DNA from: Sinorhizobium terangae
Lineage (GTDB): Bacteria > Pseudomonadota > Alphaproteobacteria > Rhizobiales > Rhizobiaceae
NCBI RefSeq assembly: GCF_009601505.1
Contig: NZ_WITC01000032.1
Coordinates: 62,001 to 126,000, forward strand
Direction: 5' to 3'
Length of the DNA stretch: 64,000 nucleotides
The position numbers and the translations under genes are program-made. Below, one piece after another: positions 50,638 to 60,593 of this stretch (the first letter of the stretch is position 1; every line of letters starts with the position of its first letter). The notes under the pieces were generated by a model. It was not told the DNA's origin. It saw only the letters and a list, made by a program, of their open reading frames with translations, and searched no databases.

Positions 50638-52497
50638 TCAGCGTGCTCCACCCGGTCCCTGTTCTGCCGTTACGGAAATCCAGCGCGGTCGAAAGACGAT
50701 CTTTCGCAAGGCGGTGCCGTCCTGGCCGGCGCCGGCCACCGCGTAGCGCTCTTCGAAGAGGCGGAGGTGCCCGGCACCCCATGCGAGCGCCTCAAGCCCA
50801 TCTTTCCCGTGCTCGGCGGTCGCGATACCGGGCAACGCGACAAGAGCCAGAAGGCTGGCGGCCATTGCCGGACGGCGAAAACGAGAGGTGGCGACGACCG
50901 CGTTCTCCTTTGAATGCCGCGCGACGATGACCAGCAGAAGCAGGCAGTAGATCGCTGCATTCAGGATCGCGAAAATATAGAGGCCCTTGGCCGCGGCCGC
51001 ATCGCTGACGAGGAAAACCGGCAGCACCGAAGTAACTGCGAGGAGCGCATAAGGCGTCAGCACGCGGAGCGGCAGCGGATCGACCTCGGATGCACCTTTC
51101 GGAGTGACGCGGAAATCCACGAAGGAGCCCGTAACCCAGTCGCGCATCGCCGCCAGCGTGCCAGCAAGCGCCCAAGGCCAACGCGCGAAGAGGAAGAGCA
51201 TGCATTCCCAGCTGAGGATCTTCGCGTCATATGGCCGGAACGTGCCACTCGCCCGCCAGCGATAGGCCAGAAGGACGAGGATGATCGAAAGCGGCGTGAA
51301 ATGCGCGAGAAAATCGGGATAGGTCACAGCGACAAAGGTCTCGCTGCGCGCAAGGGCAATGATCGGCATTGCGAACATAATCGCCATGAAAAGCGCAAAA
51401 AGCGGGTACCAGAGCTGCGAGAAGAGGAACTGAAACTTCAGCCGCAGCGGGAGTCGACCAACCAAACGTGGCGAATACTGCAGCAGCAGCATGACCAGGC
51501 TACGCGACCACTGGAACTCCTGGGTCACGAGGTCCCCGAAGGTGCGCGGTCCATCACCATGCGCAATCGCATCGAGCGCATGGACACCGCGCCAGCCGGC
51601 AGCATTCATCATCAACGTTGTGGAATGGTCTTCCGCCAGTTCCGGACCGAGCCCGCCGATTTCCTCCAGCGCCGCTGTGCGGACCGCATAATGTGATCCT
51701 ATGCACAGCGGCGCCAGCCCCCCATTGTAGCCAGCCTGAAGCGAGCCGTGCATGCTCGCCTCGGCATGGAGTCTCCCGCGCGCCGCCCAACTTTCGGACC
51801 CGTTGCGGTCACAGATGCTCGGTGCGGAGACATAGCCAACCCTGGGGTCGGCAAAGGGGCGCAGCATCTCGAAAAGATAGCCGGGCTCGGGAACATGGTC
51901 CGCGTCGAGCTGGGCTACGAGATCATAGCGCTCATAACCGTAATGATCGTAGAAGAAGGCGAGGTTGCCCTCCTTGCAACGTGTGCGTCGCGGCCACGAG
52001 GTCCGATGATAATCAGCGCGCCCTTTACGGGTCGAGACGAAGACGCCATACCGGCGGCACCACGCGAGCGTCTCCTCGGAGGGATCCTCGTCCGCGAGCC
52101 AGGTGTCGTGCGGAACATCCTGTGCGAGCATCGCCTTCAGTGTTTCCGACACGATCGAGAAGGGTTCTGATGGCGCCTTGGTCACGACCATGGCGACGCG
52201 ACTTCCGGCCGGCAGCCGCAGGGGTCCATTTGGTTTTGCTGCGCGGTAGAAGACCGCTATGAAATAGGCGGGCAGCAGGGTAACCCACGCGAGGACCGCG
52301 GTCACCATGATGCTGCCCAAAGTGTCCACGTGGTGGCGCGGCTCGAGCCACCAGACCCAAAAATAAAAGAGGGCTGCTGCCCAGACGCCGGCGCCGAGGA
52401 GGTATTCCGCGCGGCGATAACCTGTGAGCACGGGGACGAGCGACGGCTCGCCGCTCTCCGTTGCCTTTGTTCCGTCATTGGCAGAAAGGCGGGTCAT
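50638..52497 (-). CDS. GT2-family polysaccharide synthase
   Basis: Inner-membrane processive glycosyltransferase of 619 aa, cellulose-synthase-like. Two helices lead into the GT-A domain (about 95-370) with the nucleotide Asp in WLADEDPSEE, the DxD in LVAQLDADHVPEPG, the base in ELAEDHSTTLMM and a Q-x-x-x-W variant, VTQEFQWSRS, in place of the usual QxxRW. Further helices follow from about residue 370. It overlaps the epimerase stop (ATGA). It resembles, from memory, the mixed-linkage beta-glucan synthase locus of S. meliloti pSymB; no PilZ domain is present. Confidence 0.85.
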   Translation of the reverse strand: MTRLSANDGTKATESGEPSLVPVLTGYRRAEYLLGAGVWAAALFYFWVWWLEPRHHVDTLGSIMVTAVLAWVTLLPAYFIAVFYRAAKPNGPLRLPAGSRVAMVVTKAPSEPFSIVSETLKAMLAQDVPHDTWLADEDPSEETLAWCRRYGVFVSTRKGRADYHRTSWPRRTRCKEGNLAFFYDHYGYERYDLVAQLDADHVPEPGYLFEMLRPFADPRVGYVSAPSICDRNGSESWAARGRLHAEASMHGSLQAGYNGGLAPLCIGSHYAVRTAALEEIGGLGPELAEDHSTTLMMNAAGWRGVHALDAIAHGDGPRTFGDLVTQEFQWSRSLVMLLLQYSPRLVGRLPLRLKFQFLFSQLWYPLFALFMAIMFAMPIIALARSETFVAVTYPDFLAHFTPLSIILVLLAYRWRASGTFRPYDAKILSWECMLFLFARWPWALAGTLAAMRDWVTGSFVDFRVTPKGASEVDPLPLRVLTPYALLAVTSVLPVFLVSDAAAAKGLYIFAILNAAIYCLLLLVIVARHSKENAVVATSRFRRPAMAASLLALVALPGIATAEHGKDGLEALAWGAGHLRLFEERYAVAGAGQDGTALRKIVFRPRWISVTAEQGPGGAR

Positions 52498-53480
52498 GGT
52501 CGCGCCTCCAGTCCGAAGAATGGGGCAGCCGTTCGCACGATCGTCTCAAGGTCGGAATAGCGGGGCAGGAAGCCGAGCGTCTGATGCGCGAGCGTCGCAT
52601 CCGCATAAAGCGCCGGCGGATCTCCGCAGCGTCGGCGGCGATACACGACCGGGACATCGTGCCCGGTAACCTCGCCGATTGCTCGAAGTACTTCCTTTAC
52701 GGAAAAACCACGGCCGGTGCCGAGATTGAGCGCAATGTTCGCTCCACCCTTGGCGAGATGCCGATAGGCCAGCACATGAGCCCGCGCCAGATCGGCCACA
52801 TGGATATAGTCGCGCACACAGGTTCCGTCCGGCGTGTCGTAGTCGTCGCCGAAGATCTCCAGATGCGGAATTTTGCCTGCGGCGGCCATGAGTGCCCGCG
52901 GAATGAGGTGCGTTTCCGGGTCGTGCCACTCTCCGAGATCACCCTCCGGATCGGCTCCGCAGGCGTTGAAATAGCGCAGTGCAACAAAGTTCAGTCCGAA
53001 AGCGGTGGCGTAGTCGGCGAGCATGTGCTCGGCCATCAGCTTCGTCTTGCCGTAGGGATTGATCGGCGCCTGCCACGTGGCCTCGTCGATCGGCAATACC
53101 GCAGGTACACCATAGGTGGCGCAACTCGACGAGAAGATGATCTTGTCGAGGCTCGCCTGCCGGCACGCATCGAGGAGTGACAGCGTTCCGCGGACGTTGT
53201 TGTTGTAGTATTTCGCGGGGTCGGCGACGGACTCGCCGACATAGGCGGATGCTGCAAAATGGATGACGGCGGCCGGTTGATACTGTTCAATCACTTCGAC
53301 CAAGCGGGCCGTGTCCAGGATGTCGCCATGTACGAACGGTCCCCAGCGCACCGCGGAGCGGTTCCCGGTCGACAGGTTGTCATAGACGACGGGCTCGATG
53401 CCTTCCAGACGGAGAAGCTTTGCGGTGTGGCTGCCGATGTAGCCGGCGCCACCCGTGACAAGAATGCGTGGCGCGCCCAT
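52494..53480 (-). CDS. galE: UDP-glucose 4-epimerase
   Basis: Cytoplasmic epimerase of 328 aa supplying UDP-galactose. The NAD loop is [13 protein letters not shown], and the catalytic Ser-Tyr-Lys set appears as SSSCATYG and INPYGKTKLMAEH. ALRYFNACGADPEGDLGEWHDPE is typical of rhizobial ExoB-like GalE. ATG 53480 overlaps the stop of the UDP-glucuronate decarboxylase gene. It feeds the GT2 cluster or general exopolysaccharide synthesis. The longer frame to 53582 is a shadow of the upstream gene. Confidence 0.93.
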   Translation of the reverse strand: MGAPRILVTGGAGYIGSHTAKLLRLEGIEPVVYDNLSTGNRSAVRWGPFVHGDILDTARLVEVIEQYQPAAVIHFAASAYVGESVADPAKYYNNNVRGTLSLLDACRQASLDKIIFSSSCATYGVPAVLPIDEATWQAPINPYGKTKLMAEHMLADYATAFGLNFVALRYFNACGADPEGDLGEWHDPETHLIPRALMAAAGKIPHLEIFGDDYDTPDGTCVRDYIHVADLARAHVLAYRHLAKGGANIALNLGTGRGFSVKEVLRAIGEVTGHDVPVVYRRRRCGDPPALYADATLAHQTLGFLPRYSDLETIVRTAAPFFGLEARP

Positions 53481-54526
53481 CAAACCAGCTCCATGACCTT
53501 TCGATCGGAGCCGGAGAGGAGGCCATCGAAGTACCCGATTGTGCGCGCGAGACCTTCCGACAGATTGACCGTCGGGCGCCAACCGAGCGCCTCCGTTGCG
53601 AGCGAAATGTCCGGACGGCGTTGACGCGGGTCATCGACCGGCAGGGGCCGGCGAACGATTTTAGAGCGTGAGCCGGTCTGGTGGATCACCTGTTCAGCGA
53701 GTTCACTGATCGTGAACTCTCCCGGATTGCCGAGATTGACCGGCCCAGTCAGCGCCGACGGCGACGCCATCAGGCGCACGAAGCCGTCGATCAGATCGTC
53801 CACGAAACAGAAGGAGCGGGTCTGCGATCCGTCGCCATGGATGGTAATGTCCTCGCCTTTGAGGGCTTGAACGATGAAGTTCGAGACGACGCGGCCATCG
53901 TCCGGGCGCATGCGGGGGCCATAGGTGTTGAAGATGCGGACGATCTTGATCTCGACCCCGTGAACTTTGTGGAAGTCGTGGAACAGGGTTTCGGCGCAAC
54001 GCTTGCCTTCGTCATAGCAGGAGCGCGGGCCGAAAGGATTGACGTTGCCCCAATAGCTTTCCACCTGCGGGTGGACTTGCGGATCGCCGTAGATTTCCGA
54101 CGTCGATGCCTGGAAGATGCGTGCGCCCCTGCGCGCGGCCAGATCGAGAAGATTAAGCGAGCCGACCACACATGTTCTCATGGTCTGGATCGGATCGGCC
54201 TGATAGTGCGGCGGCGATGCAGGGCAGGCAAGATTGTAGATTTCGTCGACCTCGAGATCGATCGGTTCCACGATGTCATGGGCGATGACGCGGAAGGTGT
54301 CGAAGCGCTTCAACTGCGCGATATTGCGCCTCAAGCCGGTAGAGAAGTTGTCGACGCAGATGACCTCGTGACCGGCGCCGAGAAGCAGCTCGCAGAGATG
54401 TGAACCCAGGAAGCCCGCGCCGCCAGTAACGAGTATCCGTTTCAGATTTTTCGGGCGCCGCGGGAAATCATTCCCTTCGTTTAAACTTGGCAACGTTTTT
54501 CTGAAATCATTTCGAAAATAATTCAT
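53480..54526 (-). CDS. UDP-glucuronate decarboxylase (UDP-xylose synthase-like)
   Basis: NAD-dependent SDR of 348 aa that makes UDP-xylose from UDP-glucuronate. Signature: [39 protein letters not shown], then [15 protein letters not shown] and the catalytic [12 protein letters not shown], and [24 protein letters not shown] 54526 has GGAGA six bases upstream. First gene of the cluster on the minus strand. Why a UDP-xylose source sits with a GT2 glucan-type synthase is unclear; it may decorate the polymer. Confidence 0.9.
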   Translation of the reverse strand: MNYFRNDFRKTLPSLNEGNDFPRRPKNLKRILVTGGAGFLGSHLCELLLGAGHEVICVDNFSTGLRRNIAQLKRFDTFRVIAHDIVEPIDLEVDEIYNLACPASPPHYQADPIQTMRTCVVGSLNLLDLAARRGARIFQASTSEIYGDPQVHPQVESYWGNVNPFGPRSCYDEGKRCAETLFHDFHKVHGVEIKIVRIFNTYGPRMRPDDGRVVSNFIVQALKGEDITIHGDGSQTRSFCFVDDLIDGFVRLMASPSALTGPVNLGNPGEFTISELAEQVIHQTGSRSKIVRRPLPVDDPRQRRPDISLATEALGWRPTVNLSEGLARTIGYFDGLLSGSDRKVMELV

Positions 54527-54885
54527 GGATATTCTCCACAAGACCTGTCGTAAAATTACGACATACTTTCAGACGGAAGGAATAATTAGGTATTGCAAAC
54601 GATATCGTTCAAGAATTCCCTGCATTGTTCCTTACACTATTTGGAAGCGCCTGTTGCCTACTGATACAATCGCCGTATGGAGAATGTCATTATCACCCAA
54701 TCCGGATAGTTATCTTGCCGTGCATTTCTACTCAAAACGAGGTATAACTGGCATCCGTTGGGTGCATCCTGGAAGCTCTGCTCCACTTTAGGGCGAGCTC
54801 TGGTGGTGGGAGGGGGTGGCCCCATCTCCGGGCATTCGATGGCCTGCGGTTCACGCATGAGAGCAATATTCGCTTGAGGAGTTGG
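54527..54885. other. AT-richer divergent promoter interval
   Basis: About 360 bases between the polysaccharide cluster and the divergent AraC gene, visibly richer in A/T than its surroundings. It must hold the cluster promoter. No dyad operator is clear. Confidence 0.5.
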
Positions 54886-56037
54886 ATGAGTAAGGAGTCC
54901 GGATCAGGGGATAATCCACCCGAAGTTCCCGCCTGGCCCGCCCATTTGGAGCGGCGCCGGTGGCCCCGCGAACCCACGGATCGGAGGGAGCGCCAGGCCG
55001 TCACCCAGCCCGGGCTGGTGCCTTCGCATTTCTCCACGCTCGGATTGCCGCCTGCGGAGCAGTTTGACGCCTGGCGCCAGCACATGGCTCCGCTGATCGA
55101 TGTTCGTCTGCCAGACGGGATGTTTCCCGATGATGGCTTTCCTGCAGAGCAGGTTGGATGGCACCTCGGCGATTTGCTCTTCGTCCAACAGCGTACGCCG
55201 GGATTTAGCTACGAGCGCTCTCGCGCGATGCTGCGCTCAAGCCCCATCGACCACTGGAGCGTCGGACTGTTCCGCAGCGGTCGGGCATGGACCGAGGTCG
55301 ATCGCCACGTCGCGGAGACAGGGCCGGGAGAGCTCCTTTTCCGGTCCCTTGGCTACCCATATCGCGGGCGGATGACGGAGTCCGTGGCCGTCCTTCTCTT
55401 CATGCCCTTTGAATTGCTGGCGGATGATGCAAGCAAACTTGAAGGTGCCAATAATTCCGTCTTGTCAGGCGGTTTGGCGGGTCTGCTCGTCAACTACATC
55501 AATGGCATCGAATCAAACCTCAGCACCATCACCGCACCTGAAGTGCCACGTATCGTGCGCACGATGCGCGACATGATCGTCGCTTGCGCTGCATCGGTGA
55601 CGCGGCCGGATGCAACAGGCTCTCCGGTAAATATCGGAATGATGGAACGGGCGCACCGGTACATTCACCAAAACCTCCATTCGGGGGATTTGACACCGGA
55701 TGCCATCTGCCGCGCACTGGGCATTTCCCGCACACGCCTCTACCAGCTTTTCGAGCCGAGTGGCGGCGTCCTCAACTACATTCGCCGCCGCCGGCTTCTG
55801 CAGGCCCATGCGGCCCTCAGCGACCCGACCAACAAGCGGCCGATCTCCGAAATCGCCGAAGCCGCCGGTTTTGACGTGGCCGCAAATTTCACGCGGGCCT
55901 TCAATCACGAATTCGGCGCAAACCCGCGCGACATCCGCAAGATGGCGGCCACCGAACAGCACGTCGCACCACTTGCTCTTTCCGAGCGCCAAGGTGGGGC
56001 GACGATCGGCGACTGGCTCAAATCCATTCAAGGCTGA
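54886..56037 (+). CDS. AraC-family transcriptional regulator
   Basis: Regulator of 383 aa. A long N-terminal half (about 50-255) resembles AraC_binding_2-type domains (PPAEQFDAWRQHMAPLIDV, SSPIDHWSVGLFRSG). The C-terminal double HTH has LTPDAICRALGISRTRLYQLF, YIRRRRLLQAHAAL and PISEIAEAAGFDVAANFTRAF. GAGGAG lies upstream of ATG 54886. It is divergent from the GT2 cluster and is the best candidate for its regulator, although that is inferred from position only. Confidence 0.87.
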   Translation: MSKESGSGDNPPEVPAWPAHLERRRWPREPTDRRERQAVTQPGLVPSHFSTLGLPPAEQFDAWRQHMAPLIDVRLPDGMFPDDGFPAEQVGWHLGDLLFVQQRTPGFSYERSRAMLRSSPIDHWSVGLFRSGRAWTEVDRHVAETGPGELLFRSLGYPYRGRMTESVAVLLFMPFELLADDASKLEGANNSVLSGGLAGLLVNYINGIESNLSTITAPEVPRIVRTMRDMIVACAASVTRPDATGSPVNIGMMERAHRYIHQNLHSGDLTPDAICRALGISRTRLYQLFEPSGGVLNYIRRRRLLQAHAALSDPTNKRPISEIAEAAGFDVAANFTRAFNHEFGANPRDIRKMAATEQHVAPLALSERQGGATIGDWLKSIQG

Positions 56038-56315
56038 ACGGCGATTATCGCACCTGCTGCGGCGAGTTGCAGGGCAGGGGCCTGAGCCCGTGAGGTCAGC
56101 CGCAAATCAGCGCCGCGATGCAGCTTGAGGTTGGCAAAGACTTTGATCGCCAGGGAAACTTCGATCTGCGTAATGAATGTTCGGCCGCTGGCGCGCTTCG
56201 GCGCGAGTTTTGCCGGCAGATTGACTCCGGGATGAATTGAGAAACTGCCGTCTCGTGGATTCGATAGTCGTGCGACCCGGAGCGGTCTCGCGTGAATGTT
56301 CAACCGGTGGCGGAC

Positions 56316-56400
56316 GTAAGGCGGCCGCCTCGACCACGGTCAGGCTACGCCCACGAATCCGCTGGATCAGTTCAAGACGATGCAATTCCTTCTGCGACAT
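56316..56400 (-). mobile_element. Truncated ISNCY-type transposase N-terminus
   Basis: The frame from ATG 56400 reads MSQKELHRLELIQRIRG then SLTVVEAAAL, the N-terminal helix-turn-helix of MSQKEL-type ISNCY transposases. Similarity stops after about 28 residues, so the element is a stub. A repeated motif at 56514-56551 may be its end sequence. Confidence 0.55.
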
Positions 56401-56513
56401 GGTGATCAAACAAGATATGACGACTCCGAACACTCATGGCCTCAACCACGCTTCACGTCGCCAGTCTTCCTTCCAAACCTTGACGTTTGACCAGCATCCC
56501 GAGAGGCGACGAC

Positions 56514-56551
56514 TGTCGCATCTCTAACTGGCTCATATGTCGCATCTCTAA
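56514..56551. repeat. Duplicated 14-bp motif, possible IS end
   Basis: TGTCGCATCTCTAA occurs at 56514-56527 and again at 56538-56551, 24 bases apart, about 115 bases outside the transposase stub. Subterminal repeats of this kind fit an IS end. Confidence 0.45.
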
Positions 56552-56596
56552 ATTGCCGTGTGAGTTCATGCCGAACTGCGACTTGCGCGTGTGACG

Positions 56597-57452
56597 CTAA
56601 CCGACACGCCGCATTTGCGCGAGTAGTTTCTTGCGGAAGACTTCCGCCGGCGTTCGGTAGCCGAGGCACTTCCGCGGTGTCGAGTTGAGCCGATCGCAGA
56701 TGTCCTTCAGCTCGCCGTCGGTGATAGACAGGGGATCCACCTCTCTCGAAAGCCATTTGCGAACGCGGCCATTTGTGTTCTCGACCGTGCCTTTCTGCCA
56801 GGGCGACTGCGGGTCGCAGAACCATGTCTGCGTTCCGATGCCAGCTTGCAGATAGGGCCATTCGCTGAACTCGGTGCCGCGGTCGAAGGTGATGGAGCGT
56901 CGAGCCGCGTGGGGCAGGGGTTGGAGCACCTCAATCAGCCCGTCCATGATCGGCTTCGATTGCCGGTCGTTGTTGCGCAGGAAGACCGCAAAGCGGCTGA
57001 CCCGCTCCACCCGTGTGGTCACGTTGGCCTTGCCGAACTTCTTGCGAAACTGAATGAGATCGCACTCCCAATGGCCGAACTGCTTGCGTTCGGCGACAGT
57101 ATCAGGGCGGTGAAGGATGTTGAGCTCCGGGCTGAAGCGGCGACCGTGACGCCGGCGGGCATACCGCGGTCTGCGTCTCGCACGACGCTCCGGCAGATGC
57201 CGCCACAGCTTGATCGCCTGACCGTCTGCGGAATAGGCGAACTTGTAGATCGTCTCGTAACTGACGCAGATCGGATGGCGCTCCAGCCGCATGCGGCCGG
57301 CGATCTGCTGTGGCGACCAGCCATGCATAATCCGCTCGATCACCGATTGGCGCACATGGGAGAACCGCGCGAGTTTGCGCAGCTTGGCTCTGCGCTCACG
57401 GGCCATCGCGTTGGCGGTGACGCAATAGTAGGCGTCACGACACGAAAGGGGT
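56597..57452 (-). mobile_element. IS30-family transposase, N-terminally truncated
   Basis: A frame of about 285 codons with the DDE core of IS30: first Asp in FGHWECDLIQF, second in SITFDRGTEFSEW and Glu in GTVENTNGRVRKWL. GWSPQQIAGRMRLERHP and YRTPAEVFRKKLL flank it. The N-terminal helix-turn-helix usual in this family is absent; similarity starts near YYCVTANAMARERR (57407 region). The frame then continues as antisense of the adaptor gene. The element cannot encode a complete transposase. Confidence 0.8.
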
Positions 57453-57563
57453 GAATCTGTCCGACATTTGCGAACGTAACGAGAACCAGGCGATATCGTC
57501 TCGTATAGTTGAAGCCCTCTCGTCCTCAAAGGGTAGTCACAAGACGAAAGACCGAGTCTCGAG

Positions 57564-58874
57564 CTATTCCTCTCGCATCGCGCGGGCGATCTGATCAGCG
57601 AGCGGTTTGACGAGGTAGGAAAGCGCCGTGCGCTCGCCGGTCTGGATGAACGCCTCGACCGGCATGCCAGCGTGCAGGGCGAGGCTGCCGAGCTTCCGGA
57701 GCTCCGCCGCGGAAATCCGGATGCGCGCGGTGTACCACGCCTCGCCGGTCTGCGGGTTTGTGCTGAGATTCGCGGCGATCGTCTGGATTTCGCCGACGAT
57801 TTCCGGCGTCGTGCGCTGATTGAAGGCGGATAAGCGCAAGGTCGCCTTCTGCCCGAGATGCAGTTGGTCGATGTCGGCCGGCTGGATCTTGGCGTCGACG
57901 ACGAGGCTGTCGTTGACGGGCACGATCTGCATGACGGTTTCGCCGGCGGCAATGACGCCGCCGACCGTGTGCACGGCCAGCTCGTGCACGATGCCGTTTT
58001 GCGGCGACAGGATATCGATGCGCTTCAATTGATCCTCGGCGGCGACCCGCTGCTCGGTGAGTTCCGCCAGCTTGTTGTCGACGTCACGCAGTTCCGTCAG
58101 CACCTCGGAGCGGCGGTTCTGGTCGAGTTGCAGGATCTGAAGCTCGGTTTCGGTCGTCTGTGTCGCGGTGCGGGCGATCTCGGCCGTCAGTTGCCCTCGC
58201 TCACCTGACAATTGCGCCTTCATCCGCTTGAGCTCGGCTAGCCGCGAGAACGGCATCAGCCCCTTCGCGTGCAGGCTGGCGATGCCCTCCAGCTCCTCGT
58301 CGATCAGCTTCAATTCGTCGTCCTTGGCGTCGCGGCGGGCCGTCAGTCCGTCGGCTTCCTGCGCCAGTTGATGCACCCGCTGGCTGAGTTGCGCCTTCTG
58401 GCCGTCGATCGTGCGCTTGCGGGCGTGGAACAGCGCCCTTTCCGCGGCGACATAGGCGGCGACCTCGGGATCGCCGAGTCTTGCCTGCAGTTCCTTCGAC
58501 GGCGCCGGTTCCGCCGCCTCGTCGCGCTCGGCGGTCAGCCGCATGGCGCGCGCCTGCAACTGGTCGATCTGCTTGGTGATGACCGCCAGGTTGGCGCGGG
58601 TGACGGTATCGTCGAGCCGGATCAGCAATTCGCCGGCCTTCACCTGTTGGCCGTCGCGTACCCGAATCTCGCCGACAATGCCGCCGTCACGGTGCTGGAT
58701 GCGCTTGACGTTGCCCTCGACGACAACGGTCCCGGCTCCAAGGACGGCGCCTGAGAGATTGCTGGTCGCCGCCCAGCCGCCGACGCCGAAGACCAGCGCC
58801 GCGACCGAGACGCCGGCGATCAGCATGTAGCGGGAGATGGCCTTTGCGGCGCGGCTTTCTGCTTTGGTGCTCAT
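57564..58874 (-). CDS. Type I secretion membrane-fusion adaptor (HlyD/PrsE-like)
   Basis: Adaptor of 436 aa for a type I secretion system. One N-terminal helix (about 15-37), the HlyD signature LSGAVLGAGTVVVEGNVKRIQH, a long coiled-coil hairpin (about 95-285), a second lipoyl half (RIDILSPQNGIVHELAVHTVGG) and the C-terminal beta barrel (HAGMPVEAFIQTGERT). ATG 58874 overlaps the exporter stop by four bases. It bridges the ABC exporter and an outer-membrane channel, which is not in the window. Confidence 0.92.
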   Translation of the reverse strand: MSTKAESRAAKAISRYMLIAGVSVAALVFGVGGWAATSNLSGAVLGAGTVVVEGNVKRIQHRDGGIVGEIRVRDGQQVKAGELLIRLDDTVTRANLAVITKQIDQLQARAMRLTAERDEAAEPAPSKELQARLGDPEVAAYVAAERALFHARKRTIDGQKAQLSQRVHQLAQEADGLTARRDAKDDELKLIDEELEGIASLHAKGLMPFSRLAELKRMKAQLSGERGQLTAEIARTATQTTETELQILQLDQNRRSEVLTELRDVDNKLAELTEQRVAAEDQLKRIDILSPQNGIVHELAVHTVGGVIAAGETVMQIVPVNDSLVVDAKIQPADIDQLHLGQKATLRLSAFNQRTTPEIVGEIQTIAANLSTNPQTGEAWYTARIRISAAELRKLGSLALHAGMPVEAFIQTGERTALSYLVKPLADQIARAMREE

Positions 58875-60583
58875 GCGGTCTCCGACACGGCGCGGACGGT
58901 GGTCTTGCGCAGCACCTCGTCGCGCGGGCCGAAGGCGACGGCTCGGCCCTCGGCCATGACGAGGACCTGATCGACGGCGGCCAGGGCATTCGGCCGGTGA
59001 GCGATGACGACGACGATCGCGCCGGTCTTGCGGGCCGCGAGGATGGCATTGGTCAGCGCCGCCTCGCCTTCCGCGTCGAGGCTGGCATTCGGTTCATCGA
59101 GCACCAGCAGGAACGGCTTGCCGTAGAGCGCCCGGGCTAGGCCGATGCGCTGGCGCTGGCCGGCCGACAGGATGGCGCCGGCAGCACCGATCCGGGTGTC
59201 GTAGCCTTCCGGCATCGACAGGATCAGCTGATGCACGCCGGCTTGCTCGGCCGCTTCGATGATCGCGGCGGGGTCCACATCCTTGGCGAAGCGGCTGATG
59301 TTTTCGGCGATCGTGCCGTCGAACAGGTCGACGCCTTGCGGTAGGTAGCCGATCGAAGGCCCAAGCGATTCTGGCTCCCATTGGCCGAGCTCGGCCCCGT
59401 CGAGGCGGATCGTGCCGCGGGCGGGCGGCCAGACACCGACCAAGGCACGGGCCAGGGTCGACTTTCCGGAGCCGCTCGGGCCGATAATGCCGACGCCCTG
59501 GCCCGCGGCGAGCTTGAAGGAGACATCGCGAACAATGGCTGCATTGCTGCCGGGCGCGGCGACGACGAGCCCGGCCGCGTCCAAGGTTTGCCGCGGCGCC
59601 GGCAGAGGCATCGGCTGGCGGTCCTCGGAGAACTTGTCGAGCACGCTCTCGAGGCGGCGGCGCGCCTGCCGCGCGTTGACGAACCCGCGCCATTGCGCGA
59701 CCGCCTGCTCGATCGGCGCGAGCGCCCGCGAGGTCAGGATCGACGAGGCGATCATCGCCCCCGGCGACGCCAGTTGGTAGATCGCCAGCCACGCCCCGAG
59801 CGCGAGCACCGCCGACTGCAACGCCAAGCGGAAGATCTTCGACGCGGCCGCGAAGCCGCTGCTGGCGTCGCTGGTGCGTCTCTGTACGTCGACATAGCCG
59901 GCGTTCATCTCATGCCAGCGCGCGGCATAGGCGCCGCTCATCCCCATCGCATGCAGCGCCTCGGCATTCCTTCGGCCGGCCTCGATGAACTCGCTGCGGT
60001 TTCCTCCGAGCTGGGCGAGACGCTGCATCGGCTGCCGCAGCGTCACCTCGCTGACGAGCGTCAAGGCAAGCAGGATGACGGCGCCAGCGACAGTGATCCA
60101 GCCGAGAAAAGAATGGAAAAGGAACAGGATGGCGAGGTAGACCGGCAGCCACGGCATGTCGCAGATGGCGACCGGGCCTTGCCCGCTCATGAACTGGCGC
60201 ACCTGGTCGAGATCGCGGAGCGGCTGCGCGATCGCCTCCTTCTTCGACATCCGGAGCGGCAGCTTCAAAACGGTGTCGAAGGTCGGGCCGCCCAGCTCCT
60301 CCTCCAGCCGATGGCCGATCTGGGTGAGGATGCGCGAGCGGATGACTTCCAGCAGTCCGAGAAACAGATAGAGGGCGATCGCCAGGATCGACAGTGCCAC
60401 CAGCGTCGGCACGCTGCGGCTGGCGAGCACCCGGTCATAGACCTGCATCATGAACAGCGGTCCGGTCAGCATCAAAAGATTGGTGACGGCGCTGAGCGCC
60501 GCCACCCCGATAAATGCCTTGCGGGTTTGGCGAAGAGCGGCGGCGACCAGCGATCGCCGCCCGTCCGTCATCAGTGCCGTCAC
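58871..60583 (-). CDS. Type I secretion ABC exporter (PrsD-like)
   Basis: Exporter ATPase of 570 aa. Six membrane helices occupy residues about 20-320, with the PrtD/PrsD-like loop LPLRMSKKEAIAQPLRDLDQVR. The ATPase has Walker A GPSGSGKST, Q-loop YLPQGVDLFDG, signature LSAGQRQRIGLARALYG, Walker B LLVLDEPNASLD and H-loop VVVIAHRPNAL. It lies ten bases after the RTX gene and overlaps the adaptor gene, so the three form one operon. The likely cargo is the RTX protein. Confidence 0.93.
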   Translation of the reverse strand: MTALMTDGRRSLVAAALRQTRKAFIGVAALSAVTNLLMLTGPLFMMQVYDRVLASRSVPTLVALSILAIALYLFLGLLEVIRSRILTQIGHRLEEELGGPTFDTVLKLPLRMSKKEAIAQPLRDLDQVRQFMSGQGPVAICDMPWLPVYLAILFLFHSFLGWITVAGAVILLALTLVSEVTLRQPMQRLAQLGGNRSEFIEAGRRNAEALHAMGMSGAYAARWHEMNAGYVDVQRRTSDASSGFAAASKIFRLALQSAVLALGAWLAIYQLASPGAMIASSILTSRALAPIEQAVAQWRGFVNARQARRRLESVLDKFSEDRQPMPLPAPRQTLDAAGLVVAAPGSNAAIVRDVSFKLAAGQGVGIIGPSGSGKSTLARALVGVWPPARGTIRLDGAELGQWEPESLGPSIGYLPQGVDLFDGTIAENISRFAKDVDPAAIIEAAEQAGVHQLILSMPEGYDTRIGAAGAILSAGQRQRIGLARALYGKPFLLVLDEPNASLDAEGEAALTNAILAARKTGAIVVVIAHRPNALAAVDQVLVMAEGRAVAFGPRDEVLRKTTVRAVSETA

Positions 60584-60593
60584 GCGTCAGCCC

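Larger units (their letters stand above)
56038..56596. other. Insertion-sequence debris interval
   Basis: About 560 bases without an intact gene. It holds the ISNCY-like transposase stub (56316-56400) and the duplicated TGTCGCATCTCTAA motif (56514 and 56538). The left half has no recognisable content. Confidence 0.5.

Noticed and set aside
56028..56303. 91-codon minus-strand frame next to the ISNCY stub
   Set aside because: No transposase motifs; it could not be joined to the stub or to any family.
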